This document shows positions 13,714 through 25,491 of a stretch of 64,000 nt of DNA, one piece after another. Below the pieces are notes generated by a model. That model saw nothing but the letters and a program-made list of their open reading frames with translations. It searched no databases and was not told where the DNA came from. Every line of letters begins with the position of its first letter. Position 1 is the stretch's first letter. Source of the stretch: Chrysomallon squamiferum (taxonomy: Eukaryota; Mollusca; Gastropoda; Neomphalida; Peltospiridae); assembly GCA_012295275.1 (NCBI GenBank), contig CM022667.1, positions 22,016,672-22,080,671 of the forward strand. The letters run 5' to 3'. The translations under genes were made by a program, and so were the position numbers.

Positions 13714-16224
13714 GTTGTAAACCAGCAGGAGGCAGGGAAAGGAGACTTGTATGACTCACCTAACAGAAGAATGCAAGACTATGATGTGCCTCCAACAAGG
13801 TATATTCCAAAAGATAAAACTCTACCAAAGGCAGCTACTCCAAAACATGAAATATCTCCAAGAAGGGAGCTGCAGCGACCACGATCTGAAGATCTGCTGG
13901 AAAGTGATCACTCACATCACTTGAAAAGAATATCAGGTGGAAGTCTTCAGGAAGAACATAGCCAATCATTTTATGACACTCCTCCATCTTCCAGACCTGT
14001 TGCTCAATTATCTGAATCTACCTATGATATTCCAGCCATTGCCATTTGTAGTTCAACTGAATCATGTAATTCCAGTTGCTCCAGTATTACATCAGAAACT
14101 TCAAATGATTCCTCCATTACAGTGTCTAGCTGCACCTCTAATTTGAGTTTACCTCACTCATCCAATCCTTCCAGTATGTGTGATTCTGCTCGGTCAAGTC
14201 TGGATGTGTCATCACATGATCTGTATGATATTCCAAACAAAGATACAAGAAATTTAAAACAGTTGTCTGCTGATTCAGGTCTTGACCTGTATGATACACT
14301 TTCTAAATCAAAATTATCCAGTCAACCTTCAATAACAGAAGATTATGATATACCTAAGTTTAAATCAGTGGATCTTAGTATTCCAAAACTCAGTGAGAAA
14401 ACTCAAGAAATGGTGCATAGTAAAAGTTTGGAACATGCATTAGATGATTTATATGATGTACCAAAAAACAATTCACCAAAAGTTTATCTGAATTTAACTG
14501 GAGGAGGTTCCACAGCAGAAACATCAAACACTGGTAATAATTCACTGAATGTGTATGATGTACCACCCCAGGTAACACGTGATTCTGTGATCTCATCTCG
14601 CTCAGACTCATCAGAAGAGAGTCAAAGGCTGTCAACCTGCAGTGTGGATTCAAGAAGTTCAGCATCAGATATACCAACTTATGATGAGCTTCTGTTAGAA
14701 CTTGATGCAGCTCTTGAACTGTTGGTGAAGCTTCAACAAAATGTACAAAAATCTTCAAATAAACTTTTATCTTTTGTGAGCAGCATATGGCGGAAAAAAG
14801 AAAATTTGCAAACAAAATTATATGATGTGAAAGTTGCATGTACTGGAGTGAAATCATCTTTGAGTGACTTTGTTGGCTTTGCTCAAGGCACCCTGGCTAA
14901 TTCTGTGAAACTTTCGGATAAAAAATTAGTAAATAAATTATACAAGCAGCTAAATCCACTTCAGAACAGTTTAAGGTTGATTTCTACATCTCTGAAAAAC
15001 TTGGAAGAAATAAAATGGCAAGTAAATCTTCTTTCAGAGCCTTTAGATGCTAGCAAGCCTGATGATTTGGGACAGATAGTTTCACTAGCTAAAGATTTAA
15101 TAGGTAATGTGAGAAAACTGGCTTCACTAATCCAAGGAAATGCTACTTTGTTGTTTGTTCGGTCAAGTGACTTAAGTTCCAGTAAGAGCAGTGAACGCCG
15201 TTGTTCTTTTGATGATGCTTTCATGTCATCAAAGCCACCCATTAAAAGAAAACCAGAGCTTAAACCAAAACAAGGAATTTTGGCTAAAAATGTTCAACAA
15301 AGGCCATTGCCTCCTCCACCCCCCACTGACAGACCTCTCCCTCCTACTCCAGCAGAACAAAAGATGAAAAGTCTTTCTTTAAATTCACTGACAGGACACA
15401 GAGATTCTGGCAGTGAAGGTGTTTACCAGAATGCTGAAGAGATCTTGGTGCAGGAGTACGATTATGTTCAGCTGGAGTCTCGAGATGTAGTGGCTCACTT
15501 AAAACACAAACAAGAACTAGAGAATGAAGTTGACGTTTATGAGAAAAAGCTTGAAGAGGATCTTGCTAAAGTAGATTCTTTTGCTAAATCTGATGATTCT
15601 TCAGTGAAATCTGATGAAAGTCATGAAGAAACAGTAAATACTGATCAATTGTGTAAAGTCAACTTGATGGATCAAGAAGACAAAGTGGACAGCAGTGAGT
15701 TTGATGTGGATTCGTTGATAGAACAAGAGTTAAAAACACCTGTTAATATCAATCAAGAAAACAGTGAATTTATTCTTCCTGAAAAAAATATTTCAGATAA
15801 TCTTTTAAATCAACAACTTGACCCCAGTGATAAGCAGGTGTTGGTATTTTATTCTGGTCAGATGGAAACACATTCCACACTGCTGACCAATGCCATTGAT
15901 GCTTTTCTTAACTGTGTTGAAGTAAATGAACCTCCCAATGTTTTTGTCTCTCACAGTAAGTTTGTGATTATTTCTGCTCATAAACTAGTACACATTGGTG
16001 ACACTTTACATCGTAATCTGATGAACTGTGTAGTGAGAAACAGAGTGATGACATGTGCTAATAAACTGTGTGACACACTAAAGTTATCTGTTACAGCCAC
16101 TAAGACCGCTGCCCTCCAGTACCCATCAGTACCTGCTATTCAGGATATGGTGGACAGAGTGATGGATGTATCTCATGCAGCTCATGATCTGAAACTTGTT
16201 ATATCACAAGTTGTCACTTCATAG
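13714..16224 (+). CDS. BCAR1: Cas-family scaffold: substrate, four-helix, Src-binding and FAT-like domains
   Basis: One exon of 836 codons completes the protein (926 residues counted from the SH3-exon Met). It opens in phase 0 after TACTGAAG; an in-frame TGA lies just upstream inside the intron. The substrate region (to about residue 375) carries YDSP, YDVP, YDTP, three YDIP and two more YDVP motifs, the sites phosphorylated by Src-family kinases to recruit Crk/Nck SH2 domains. A Ser-rich stretch then leads to a four-helix bundle at about 410-575, beginning near PTYDELLLELDAALELL. RPLPPPPPTDRPLPPTP (about 620-636) is a polyproline Src SH3 site and EYDYVQL (Tyr about 672) the Src SH2 site, the pair seen in p130Cas. 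The C-terminal FAT-like domain (about 799-926) keeps SHSKFVIISAHKLVHIGDTL and KTAALQYPS. It acts at focal adhesions in migration and survival signalling. The substrate region has about nine YDxP motifs including the SH3 exon, fewer than in vertebrate p130Cas. Possible AATAAA signals lie at 16452 and 17406. Confidence 0.96.
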   Translation, partial: VVNQQEAGKGDLYDSPNRRMQDYDVPPTRYIPKDKTLPKAATPKHEISPRRELQRPRSEDLLESDHSHHLKRISGGSLQEEHSQSFYDTPPSSRPVAQLSESTYDIPAIAICSSTESCNSSCSSITSETSNDSSITVSSCTSNLSLPHSSNPSSMCDSARSSLDVSSHDLYDIPNKDTRNLKQLSADSGLDLYDTLSKSKLSSQPSITEDYDIPKFKSVDLSIPKLSEKTQEMVHSKSLEHALDDLYDVPKNNSPKVYLNLTGGGSTAETSNTGNNSLNVYDVPPQVTRDSVISSRSDSSEESQRLSTCSVDSRSSASDIPTYDELLLELDAALELLVKLQQNVQKSSNKLLSFVSSIWRKKENLQTKLYDVKVACTGVKSSLSDFVGFAQGTLANSVKLSDKKLVNKLYKQLNPLQNSLRLISTSLKNLEEIKWQVNLLSEPLDASKPDDLGQIVSLAKDLIGNVRKLASLIQGNATLLFVRSSDLSSSKSSERRCSFDDAFMSSKPPIKRKPELKPKQGILAKNVQQRPLPPPPPTDRPLPPTPAEQKMKSLSLNSLTGHRDSGSEGVYQNAEEILVQEYDYVQLESRDVVAHLKHKQELENEVDVYEKKLEEDLAKVDSFAKSDDSSVKSDESHEETVNTDQLCKVNLMDQEDKVDSSEFDVDSLIEQELKTPVNINQENSEFILPEKNISDNLLNQQLDPSDKQVLVFYSGQMETHSTLLTNAIDAFLNCVEVNEPPNVFVSHSKFVIISAHKLVHIGDTLHRNLMNCVVRNRVMTCANKLCDTLKLSVTATKTAALQYPSVPAIQDMVDRVMDVSHAAHDLKLVISQVVTS

Positions 16225-18492
16225 AACTATCATGTCTAAGTCACAATTGTTCCATGTCTTACTGGTTTTAAATACATGAAGACCTATTATAATAGTTGCA
16301 ATCAGAAGTTCTTCATACAAATTACAAATCCACCACTGCAGTCACTGACAGCTGTACCAGTTTGATTGTATGAGAATACCTTCCTCAATTTATTTTTAAA
16401 TTACAGGTGCCTTAAATAGAAAAAGCTTTTAAAAAGAGAGATGAAGGGCTGAATAAACAAAATCAAATTAAGCTGTTCAAATAGAAAATTCCTGATATAT
16501 GATTAAACCAAAAAATGTTAACTGATTTGGTAAAAAAAAATATAGTTGTTGATACATACTGATCATGATCAAACAGATTAAACAAATAAGAGCATAAAGA
16601 TACACTGAATAAACAAAATTATATATATTATAATTAAAAATTACATAGTATATATATTTCAGTTTTATTTTAATTATCACATAACCAAAACAAAAAAGTA
16701 TTAAAAAGTTTTATAAGTTTTTTTAACTGTAAATGGGTATATTTAGTTATATATATATATATATATTTTTTTTAAAACAGTGTCATTATTTCACTTATCA
16801 GTTAACAAAATCTATTAAAATTGAATATAACTTCTTCATTTTATTTTACCATATAAGTTGTTTAGAAACCTTCAGTGTATATTTGGTTGCTTGCTGTTGC
16901 CGTTAAATTATCAAGTTTGCTTTGAAAACTGGACATTTTATTACTGTGCACAAATGGTAGTTGACAGTGGTCATAAAATCAAAATATTTTCTTAGTCTGA
17001 GTTTCTCTAGTTAGCTATTGCAGTTACATATTATATAATCTGTACATATATATGTAGTGTAAATATTTAAAGTTTCAGTTGGAAAAAGTACAAACAGAAG
17101 TAATACACTTATTACTAACAGCCTTATTAGAAATAATATTGGTTTTAGCTATATTGTGAATTCTACTAATTTATCAATATTTCTTTAATTGCTGCTGATA
17201 ATTATCATTTAGAAAACTGCAGTTTATATTAGATAGATAACATTTTAAAAAGCTGTAAATAGAGCTTCTACAAAAGTTGGTTTAAGTTTATGATTTATAG
17301 ATATGTGTACAATTTAAACATAACTTACTCATTATAATCATATAAATTTATATGTTTGAAGGTAAATCATTAAGCAATGATTTTTCTTATTTTTTATTTT
17401 GTATAAATAAATCTTATGGGTTTACTGTTTTATATTCAAGCAGATAATTTTTTTCACTAAATTGATGAAATTGATAATTATCTGTTATCCAGAGTTGTGA
17501 ATATTAAAATGATATATTTTTTTTAAACTTTAAAAAAATGTGTTTGTAATTAGAACATAACTAATAAACTGCTATGGATAAAGTAACTTCACTAAGTGCC
17601 AAAGTGAGATACATTTGGTTGTAACAATGTGATTAACAGAATGTACATAAATAATTATGCAAGCAACTGGTACCATTAAGAATGGGTTGCTGATGTTTTT
17701 ATTACTAAGTTAATGAGATAACCAGGATCAGTATCTCACACTAACCTTAGCTCAGCTTGTGTCATAGATGAGGCTAAAAAAATAAACATTTCTACATATA
17801 CAGTTCTTTTTTCTTTCTTATTTTTTTAACCCAGTAATGCCAAACAAAAAAATATTTCTAAAAAACATTTTTGCTGTCATCATTTTTATTTTTTGTTAAC
17901 ATTGCATCAAAAAAAGGTAAATAAAATGAAGGTTTTTAAGTGGGTATTAATGGAGTATAATTATTACCTTTCATAAATATCTGACTTAACAAATGCCATT
18001 TTATACAGAAGTGTGTGTGTGTGTGTGTGTGGATATAAATAAATATAAAGACCCCTGACTTCTGTTCAGTAAATTAAAATGTTTGCTGATGTATCTTTTT
18101 AAAAATAGCATATTTTCCATCAAAATGTATTTATGTACCATCTGATAAGTCCATCATAAATAACAGCATATGGTATGTTTAGGATAGAGCCAGAAGTTAT
18201 GAAAGGTAAGAATAGCTGTTTTTAATATAAACTGATGTATCACTGACAACAGTAAGGTAATGTGATACTTCACACTAACTAAATTGTGAGACTACAATTA
18301 ATTATAAATAGTTCTATTAACAGCACAATACTGTTGTTTGGTATAAGAATAAGAATGTTTTATATCTTCTAAATTAATTCAAAATATTATGTTGATAATT
18401 GTGAATATCATTTCTCGAGGAAAAGCATTTCTGACACATGAATAGAAACAGTAAATATAATCATTCAACATTGTCACTTCCATCACAAATAC

Positions 18493-18499
<7 letters not shown>

Positions 18500-18550
<51 letters not shown>
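18500..18550. repeat. (ATT)n microsatellite
   Basis: An uninterrupted ATT triplet run of about 50 bp. Confidence 0.95.
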
Positions 18551-18551
<1 letters not shown>

Positions 18552-21500
18552 GCAACTTGAAAATGTAATTTTCAATTAGTTTTATTTAGAAATCTCTGCA
18601 CTATATTAGCAACACAAGTGAGCTGTGAGATACAAAGAGAAATCTTTGCTTGCAGACCTAAATACACTTGCACTTTGTTTTCTTTGTTCTCTGCAGCCCA
18701 GTGTGCAGACACTTTCAGTAACCAGGAATTAGAGATAATAATTCTTCATTGTATCTTCTTCCTTTCTTTCAGTTCTGTTATTCTTCTCTTCATTACACTG
18801 TCAAAGACCACAATGTTAATTTCATTTCACTCTTCCAGTCAGATGAACAATGCCAGCCAGAGATTTTATATATATATATTTGTTTTGATCTTGTAGGGTT
18901 TGGTTTTTTTTTTTTCCCCCAAATGATCCATTAGTGATAGAAATGTAAAAGCAAACTGCAAAGATTGCCAGGATTTTTAAGATAACCATAAGAAAAATTG
19001 AGGATTTATTGTGAAAATAGTTAACTTGGGAGAAACCCAGAAAAATAAATCAAACCTCAGATACATTATTAAGATATCCTCACATTCACAAGTCAAATGA
19101 ACTGAAAAATAAATTGAAAATGAATAAAATAAAACATATGTATAGACATTAAACAAAAATATATTAAAAGAAGAAACACTGCAATTACAAATGCACATGC
19201 ACACAGACACCTATGTGTAAAAGTAAGAATACACATTAAACAAATAACATTTGAAAAAAGAAATTCTACTGGTGTATGTGTGTTTTGTTAAAGTGATTGT
19301 ATTCAAGTGCCAGGAAAGAATAGTGGATTTCTAATTTTAAGTTATTAAAACAAATTGATCTCTTTATCATGAAGACTCGTTTTAACACACAAAACGACAA
19401 ATGAATGTTTTTGAGAAATTGCAGACTGCTGAATGAAAAGCAGACGACGTGCATGACAAACGCGCAGAGCCTTTGTTTTCTATGGGTTTTTAAAGGGACA
19501 ATGAGTGCAAGACGAAACATTTGTCACAGGTTTTTACTAATGAAAATCTCAGGAACAGCGCTCGATTTAAACAAAGACACTGCTGAATTCAGATATTAGA
19601 AACAGTGGCTGTAGGCATTCCACATGATTAGCTAATATTTCGTGTCCTCTAAACATTTGGCACAAAGGTGTTTGTTAAAAACAGATGAGTTTTGTCAAAA
19701 TGTGCAGAAACGTATGAGACTTCGATAAAAATACACAGAGAAAGGTTAAAGTTAGCAAGAACACACACATACATTGTTTTTTTTATTATTATTTTTATAT
19801 AATATTATGAAGGATCAAATTAGCAGATGACACTGATGTAATTTATTCATAAATAAATATCACAGGTCAAATGTATTTTATATTAACAAAAGAAGATATA
19901 TGTATTGCTCCAACTGTTTTTATCTGGAAGCTTAAATGAATAACAGAAAGTTGTAAAATTTATGAACACATTGTAGATGGTGTTAAGTAATTTAAGATGG
20001 CACCACATATCGGTTTGGGCGTTGCAGTATTTTCAGAGACAAATGTCAGCCTGATGACCCAGACAAGGTCCCTGCATCTGCTAGACAGCCAGGAGCATGT
20101 TCAGCATAGAGATAATAATCTGAACATAACACCACAAGATGCTTAATTCTGTGAAATTCATATAGCACGGCAACAAAATATTAAATGACAATTGCTTTCA
20201 TATGGCTTCTTTGTTTGAAAACAATATTCTTTTTGTACTGGAAATGCCTCTGTGAAAATGGAGCTTAAAAGGAAGAAGAAAGATGTGTTTGTTCTTTCTT
20301 TGCATTCACTAAAATAATATTTACTCATAAATAATTAATTTTTTTATATAGGTCTAATTTTGCATGTTTTATATATAGGCCTATACAAATATTTTAAGAA
20401 TACATTTACAAAGGCATCTTATTCTCCGTTCACCAAACCCTGTTTATAGCAATAAAATGTTCATATTTTCTGTTAAATATAACGAAATATTTAATTAACA
20501 AAGTCATAACAAGAAATTTATTTATTTTAACAAACAAAAACACTAAAAATATAAGTGCTTGTCATCGTAAGAAGATACTGTCAATAAACAATATATTAAC
20601 AAATCTTGACATTAATAAGCAGCATGTATGTTTTGTACACAGCATGTACTCTGAATCATCTGGCATTTGGAAGATTATTATTTTTTAATTTATTTTTATT
20701 ATTATTATTATAATTTTTTTTTTTCAAAATCATGTGAAGATTATTTTAAAATGACATGAATTCAATATGCAAGAGAGAACAAAGAATTTATGAACACACA
20801 TTCATTGTTTTGTAATGTTTCCTTGATATTATTTATTCCATTATTCAGTTTACAGAAGAAACAGACAGTTTCAAATAAAATTATTATCAATTTAAAATAA
20901 ATTTATGTACTTGAAAATAGTTTTCGTATGTCATTATTCATAATTAAATCACTTCCTCGTGTCAGTGTAAAGGTCATTCAGTGCATTTTGTATAGTCATT
21001 AGTTAATAATTCAAAATAACGTCAGTTTCTGTTATATTCTTGTCATCATAGTGCTTCATCTAGGAGTGGAGTCAGGGGAGGTTTATATAAAGCCCTTTAT
21101 TTATTGTTGCTTATACGGTTAATCAGGATAGTTGTATGTCACTGGTGACCCAACATTTCAGATACTGAAACAGTAACAAACATGTTTTGTTTTTGGTTTT
21201 GTATTTTTTTCTTTTTTAACTCGAAGTCATTATAAATGAGACTGAACTGAATTTACAAAATATAAGATATATATACCTGTTTCAGATTCAAACCTAGATT
21301 TAGCAAGTGGTATTTTCAGAAAAGGCCAATGCTTGAGAGAGATATTTATAATTGTAAAACCATATAGACCTCCAAACATATTTGATAAATTATTGTGGGT
21401 ATTTTTACATTTCAAATATAAATTATTTCTCAAAAATATATAAAGTAATAAATATAAAATCAGTTCACACATCAAATAAAACAGTTTGCATATCCTAGAT

Positions 21501-21851
21501 AACATGCAAGTCATATTAATCACTAATACTCCCAGCCCTCATCCACCAATTTTCCAAACTAATAATTATTTATTAACGGCGACCATGACCGTTGTATTTC
21601 TCGAATAAGGAAATTAAGCCGGACAGCACATATAATGAGCCTAAATATAATGTATATATATCAAAGTGAATGCTTTATTTTTAAATGTTAGCCAAATTTC
21701 TATGTACAGAATCAATAATAATAGAAAACGGTTAATTTACCTTTTCATCCACATTTCTACTTTATTAGTAGAGGGTAATCTCCTCAGCAGTCAAGTAAAT
21801 AAACAGATGAATTAAAAGTGTAATACAAGTATTTAATTATTCATTTATTTA

Positions 21852-21910
<59 letters not shown>
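21852..21910. repeat. (ATT)n microsatellite
   Basis: An uninterrupted ATT triplet run of about 59 bp, among the longest triplet runs in the window. Confidence 0.95.
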
Positions 21911-21912
<2 letters not shown>

Positions 21913-22521
21913 GGAATTAAATATTCATTTACTCTTTAAAGACATAATTCCTAAATCCATATTTGAACTTTTATTCTTCGTAATTTTTTAAAGTGAAAAA
22001 CTTATTATAAAGAAGTTTGAAGAAAACGAGAAAAATAAAATTCAACAAAAATAAAAATGTAGAAAAAGGAGAAAACTGATAGAATGAGTAATCATTATAA
22101 AATATTCTCAGTTTATAGTGAATACTGTTAAAACTTAGTATTTTTACTTTAAAGTCTTCAAAATAACATAATAGTAATAAGAATACAAAGCAAAATAAAA
22201 TACAGATTGTTATTTGATTGACAGACGTGATGATGAAAGTAGTTGATAACTGTCTGCCAAATGACCTTTCATTTTACTGCGATTGTTTTTCTTAATATTT
22301 TTCTCTGTTGATAATGTGTGTCATATAATGAAACTCATCAGTTACTATGAGTTAAGTGGAAAATTAATTCATACTGGAGACAGAAGCACAGTTACTAAAA
22401 CCAGTTACAAACATATTAAAATCTGATTAATTATTTTATAATTTAGTCTAAGAGTTATTTAGTAACAAATACTGAATAATTTCAGATTTTACAATTTAAT
22501 GAAATTAATTAAAAATAATTA

Positions 22522-23316
22522 CCGTATATACTTGTGTACAAGGCGACCTTATGTATAAGTCGATGTGTATTTTAAGACCAAAAATTGCGTCATTTTAGGT
22601 GTTACTTGTGTATAAGTCGACTGTAGATTCCAGGCACCGTCACTATTTATAGACCAGTGTGACAGTGCCGTGAAGGCCTACATTGTACGCCTACTGTAAC
22701 ATAACTTGCACGAGCATACCATAATAACGTAAATGCATGTATTACACGAGCTATAGCCTAAATGTATCATAAATAGTATCTCTTTAATGTAATAGGTCTA
22801 ACATGGAGACCTAACTCACCGTTATATTTAGCCGTTCTATGATTTACAAAATTTGTCGGTAGTGGATATTAATGACGATTGCAATATTATTTCACCAAAT
22901 TCTTTACAATTAAACAAGTGAGTTTTGTTTATGAAATTAGGACCGATATTTAGTGCAATTTGGCAGAGAAGTCTGCATTCCTAGATCATTGCAAGACGCC
23001 GTAAGGCATAACGCCGTACTGACGGTTTTCTCGCTTTAAAATGTATTTTTATGTCATTAAACGGAAGAATATCATGTTTTACATTCATATTTGGTTTTGT
23101 TATTTAATTTTTCAAAATGTTTTATACGATAAAATTATATTTTTGAAAAGCTGAAAGACCGCGATTAATTTAGATGCATCCCGTAGCAAAAAATAGTCAA
23201 AATGGCGACTCTTCAGCAACAGCTACAAAAGCATTACCTATGTATAAGTCGACCCCCAAAATATTACCTTAATATAGTCTCCCAAAAATTCGACTTATAC
23301 ACACAAGTATATACGG
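22522..23316. mobile_element. Non-autonomous DNA transposon, TA target duplication
   Basis: This 795-bp element has inverted ends: CCGTATATACTTGTGT at the left and its reverse complement at the right, each followed by variants of TATAAGTCGA, some repeated inside. Both ends are flanked by TA (22520-22521 and 23317-23318), as in Tc1/mariner/pogo-type insertions. The interior is richer in CpG than its surroundings and encodes no transposase; the longest open frame (70 codons from 23202) runs into the right end and looks fortuitous. It is probably an internally deleted derivative moved by a transposase made elsewhere. The superfamily call rests only on the TA duplication. Confidence 0.8.
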
Positions 23317-24680
23317 TATCTGTCTTTTCTAGCAGCTTAATGGATTTAACATTAGGTATATTTCTAATTACCAAGGTATGTAACAAATTTATTTTTGCAC
23401 ACTGGAAAAATTAAGATGGAAAAAAATTAATTTTTTAAACAGTAAAATGATATCATATTTATAGCGAAAAATAATGGCTCATATAGGGAGGAAAGGGTAA
23501 GTTGTGCCAGTTTGGGGTAAGTTATGTAATTAGTGGAAATTGGAACAACGCACATGGTTTATAACACATTTGTTTATTGCCATTAATACATTCGTTTACT
23601 GCATAATAAAAAACATTTTCAGCAATTTTCCCTGATTCTGAACTGACATGTAATGGTATCAAACTGTGATAGCTCTGACTAAAACACTCTTACAACTCAT
23701 CAAGACTGATACAAAAATTATATTAATCTTTCCAGAAAAGACTATAAATATGGACATATGAATGATTATAGACTATTCTAACCTATTTTCACACATGCTA
23801 ATACTACAGTGTTGCCCCTATATGTACTAATATATCTAAAACTGCAATAGAAAAAGATTGACATATAGAGGTACATTTAAACATATGACAATATATAGAA
23901 TAATTCTGTATGTATTTTAAATCCAGCCTACAACTAATGTCTTTATGTGTTCTGTTAAACTATGAACAATATATATATATATATATGTACGTACGTACGT
24001 ATGTTTACAGTTTTCTTTATGTAGGCCTACATGTGAATTAGGCCAGTCTGTAGGCAACTTGCCAATTCTTAAGGCTGTATCATATGTATAAATAATTGAT
24101 CTCTTGTATCTACAGTATAAAAAAATTAATTTAAAAAAATCAACCTCGAAACCACAGTAACATACAAATAAATAATTTTAAAACGAAAGAATAGGATTAT
24201 TTAAATAATTTTATATATCCATCTTTTTTTTTGCATCCCTAGTTTCGTCAGCTTAAGGGAAATAACTCCTACCTACTTTTACAAGGATGCCAGATATTAC
24301 TTACTACTAACTTGCAATTTTGCCACTAAATCTGCATAGGTGAAAGAAAGATAAATAATGTTAATAAAAATAATATTAATAATGATAAAAATAAACAAAA
24401 TAACTGCACTTAAAACAACATGGAAAATTTGTGGAAAAGTGCTTTAGATCAATTTTTGTTTGGTTTTTAAATCCATTATTACCCTAAATATCTTATCATT
24501 CATTAATATTAGAATATTAGCTTTTATTAAGTTTTAAATTCCTTTATCTGTAAAACCTTACTGGTATAATCTACAATTCTGTGAAGTGGGCTACACAATC
24601 AAGAAACAATGTGTATATGTATGCAAAACACAACCATTTGAATAAAACTGAGACAAAATAAAAAGTGAAGTGAGAATAAT
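23317..24680. other. Intergenic, with a possible small MITE at 23476-23830
   Basis: Two copies of GGGTAAGTT (in GGGTAAGTTGTGCCAG and GGGGTAAGTTATG) lie near 23494-23530, and TATAGGG occurs at about 23478 and, inverted, near 23820. This hints at a roughly 350-bp MITE, but no longer match between the ends was found. An (AT)n/(GTAC)n microsatellite is at 23969-24003, and the mollusc-type motif TAAGGGAAATAACTC is at 24254-24268. No coding sequence was recognised. Confidence 0.5.
23969..24003. repeat. (AT)n then (GTAC)n microsatellite
   Basis: An alternating AT run passes directly into four GTAC units, which are self-complementary. Confidence 0.9.
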
Positions 24681-24686
24681 TTTATT
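24681..24686 (-). other. Probable PFDN2 polyadenylation signal
   Basis: AATAAA on the - strand lies about 250 bases after the PFDN2 stop codon and is the first canonical hexamer seen there. Its use is inferred. Confidence 0.6.
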
Positions 24687-24938
24687 TTTGAATTTCCAAT
24701 TGGAAGTCAAGCCATACAAAACAAAACATCCATGACAATGTGCCATTCCCGTTCAACTTTCTCAGGATTATTTCATTATCCACAAAAATCTTTTTTTTAT
24801 AACTGAGACTGATATAGTATTTACAAGATTGATCTTTCAGGCTGTCTTTATGAAGACACCATTATCCTATAATGAAAAGTGATGGCGCTGACTGTAAAAG
24901 AGTATTTTAAAATTATCAACATCCTGGATGACTGATTA

Positions 24939-25103
24939 CTAGGACTCGACCAGAACACCACCTGATTTTGTCTCTTTTTGCTCATCACCTGTTTCACGCG
25001 ATTCCTCTCCACGAATTTTAAGACTGTGTTCTTCTCTGTATTTATTGATTTCAACTCCTTTTTCTTCTAACTTCTTTTTGAATGATTCAATCAGCTTAGT
25101 CAT
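24939..25103 (-). CDS. PFDN2: Prefoldin subunit 2, exon 3 (C-terminus)
   Basis: The exon follows a TTTATTGCAG acceptor in phase 0 and encodes 54 residues ending TAG. It begins MTKLIESFKKKLEEKG, the second long helix of the beta-type prefoldin coiled coil, and ends GGVLVES, close to the GVLVS terminus of human PFDN2. An overlapping frame (about 68 codons) is a shadow. Confidence 0.95.
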   Translation of the reverse strand: MTKLIESFKKKLEEKGVEINKYREEHSLKIRGEESRETGDEQKETKSGGVLVES

Positions 25104-25367
25104 CTGCAATAAAGTAATAATAATAATAAGAATAAAATATTTTTATGCTATATAATTATATCAAACATAATGCTGTATTTAATCTAAATAAAATTGGAAA
25201 ACACATAAGAAATATTTAAACTGAATAAATCAGATATAGAATTGTATTAAAAATAAATAAATTAGATATGAATTAAGTTCCTGTATTTAATTCTAAAGTT
25301 AAACAAAATAACTGAAATGTAAGTTAAAACAAAATAAAACAGATATAACAGTGGTGAGTAAGCTAAC
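25104..25367 (-). other. PFDN2 intron 2
   Basis: A 264-bp AT-rich intron with ends GTTAGC and TTGCAG, phase 0 on both sides. Confidence 0.92.
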
Positions 25368-25491
25368 CTGATTTTTGTTATTAATAAGAGCTGGTAAGAC
25401 ATCTTTGACAGTCCTCTCAACAAGAACACCTCCCACCATTCTGTAACATTTTCTACTGCCATCAACTTCCTTTAGAGTTTCAGCAACCAGT
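25368..25491 (-). CDS. PFDN2: Prefoldin subunit 2, exon 2 (core)
   Basis: This 124-bp exon supplies the most conserved stretch of the protein: LKEVDGSRKCYRMVGGVLVE followed by RTVKDVLPAL, almost identical to human PFDN2. It forms the end of the first helix and the beta-hairpins that build the jellyfish-shaped prefoldin hexamer's barrel. The acceptor is ATATTTCAG and the donor is AATCAG|GTTAGC. The exon takes up the two bases left over from exon 1 to make Glu46 and ends in phase 0. Confidence 0.97.

Larger units (their letters stand above)
16225..22521. other. Non-coding: Cas 3' UTR and intergenic DNA
   Basis: The Cas 3' UTR starts here. AATAAA hexamers at 16452 and 17406 are candidate polyadenylation signals, but the transcript end cannot be fixed. 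Two long ATT microsatellites are listed separately. Less AT-rich, more complex patches lie at about 18600-18850, 19380-19740 and 19990-20170. The last holds a 30-codon open frame from ATG at 20052 with no recognisable homology. No gene is supported. Confidence 0.6.

Noticed and set aside
14390-14857. 155-codon open frame on the - strand (also 14961-15242 - and 13937-14146 +)
   Set aside because: These lie inside the Cas main exon, whose + frame has clear domain matches. They are antisense or frame-shifted shadows.
24848-25054. 68-codon frame overlapping PFDN2 exon 3
   Set aside because: It is the wrong frame; the PFDN2 reading is conserved to its last residue and has matching splice phases.
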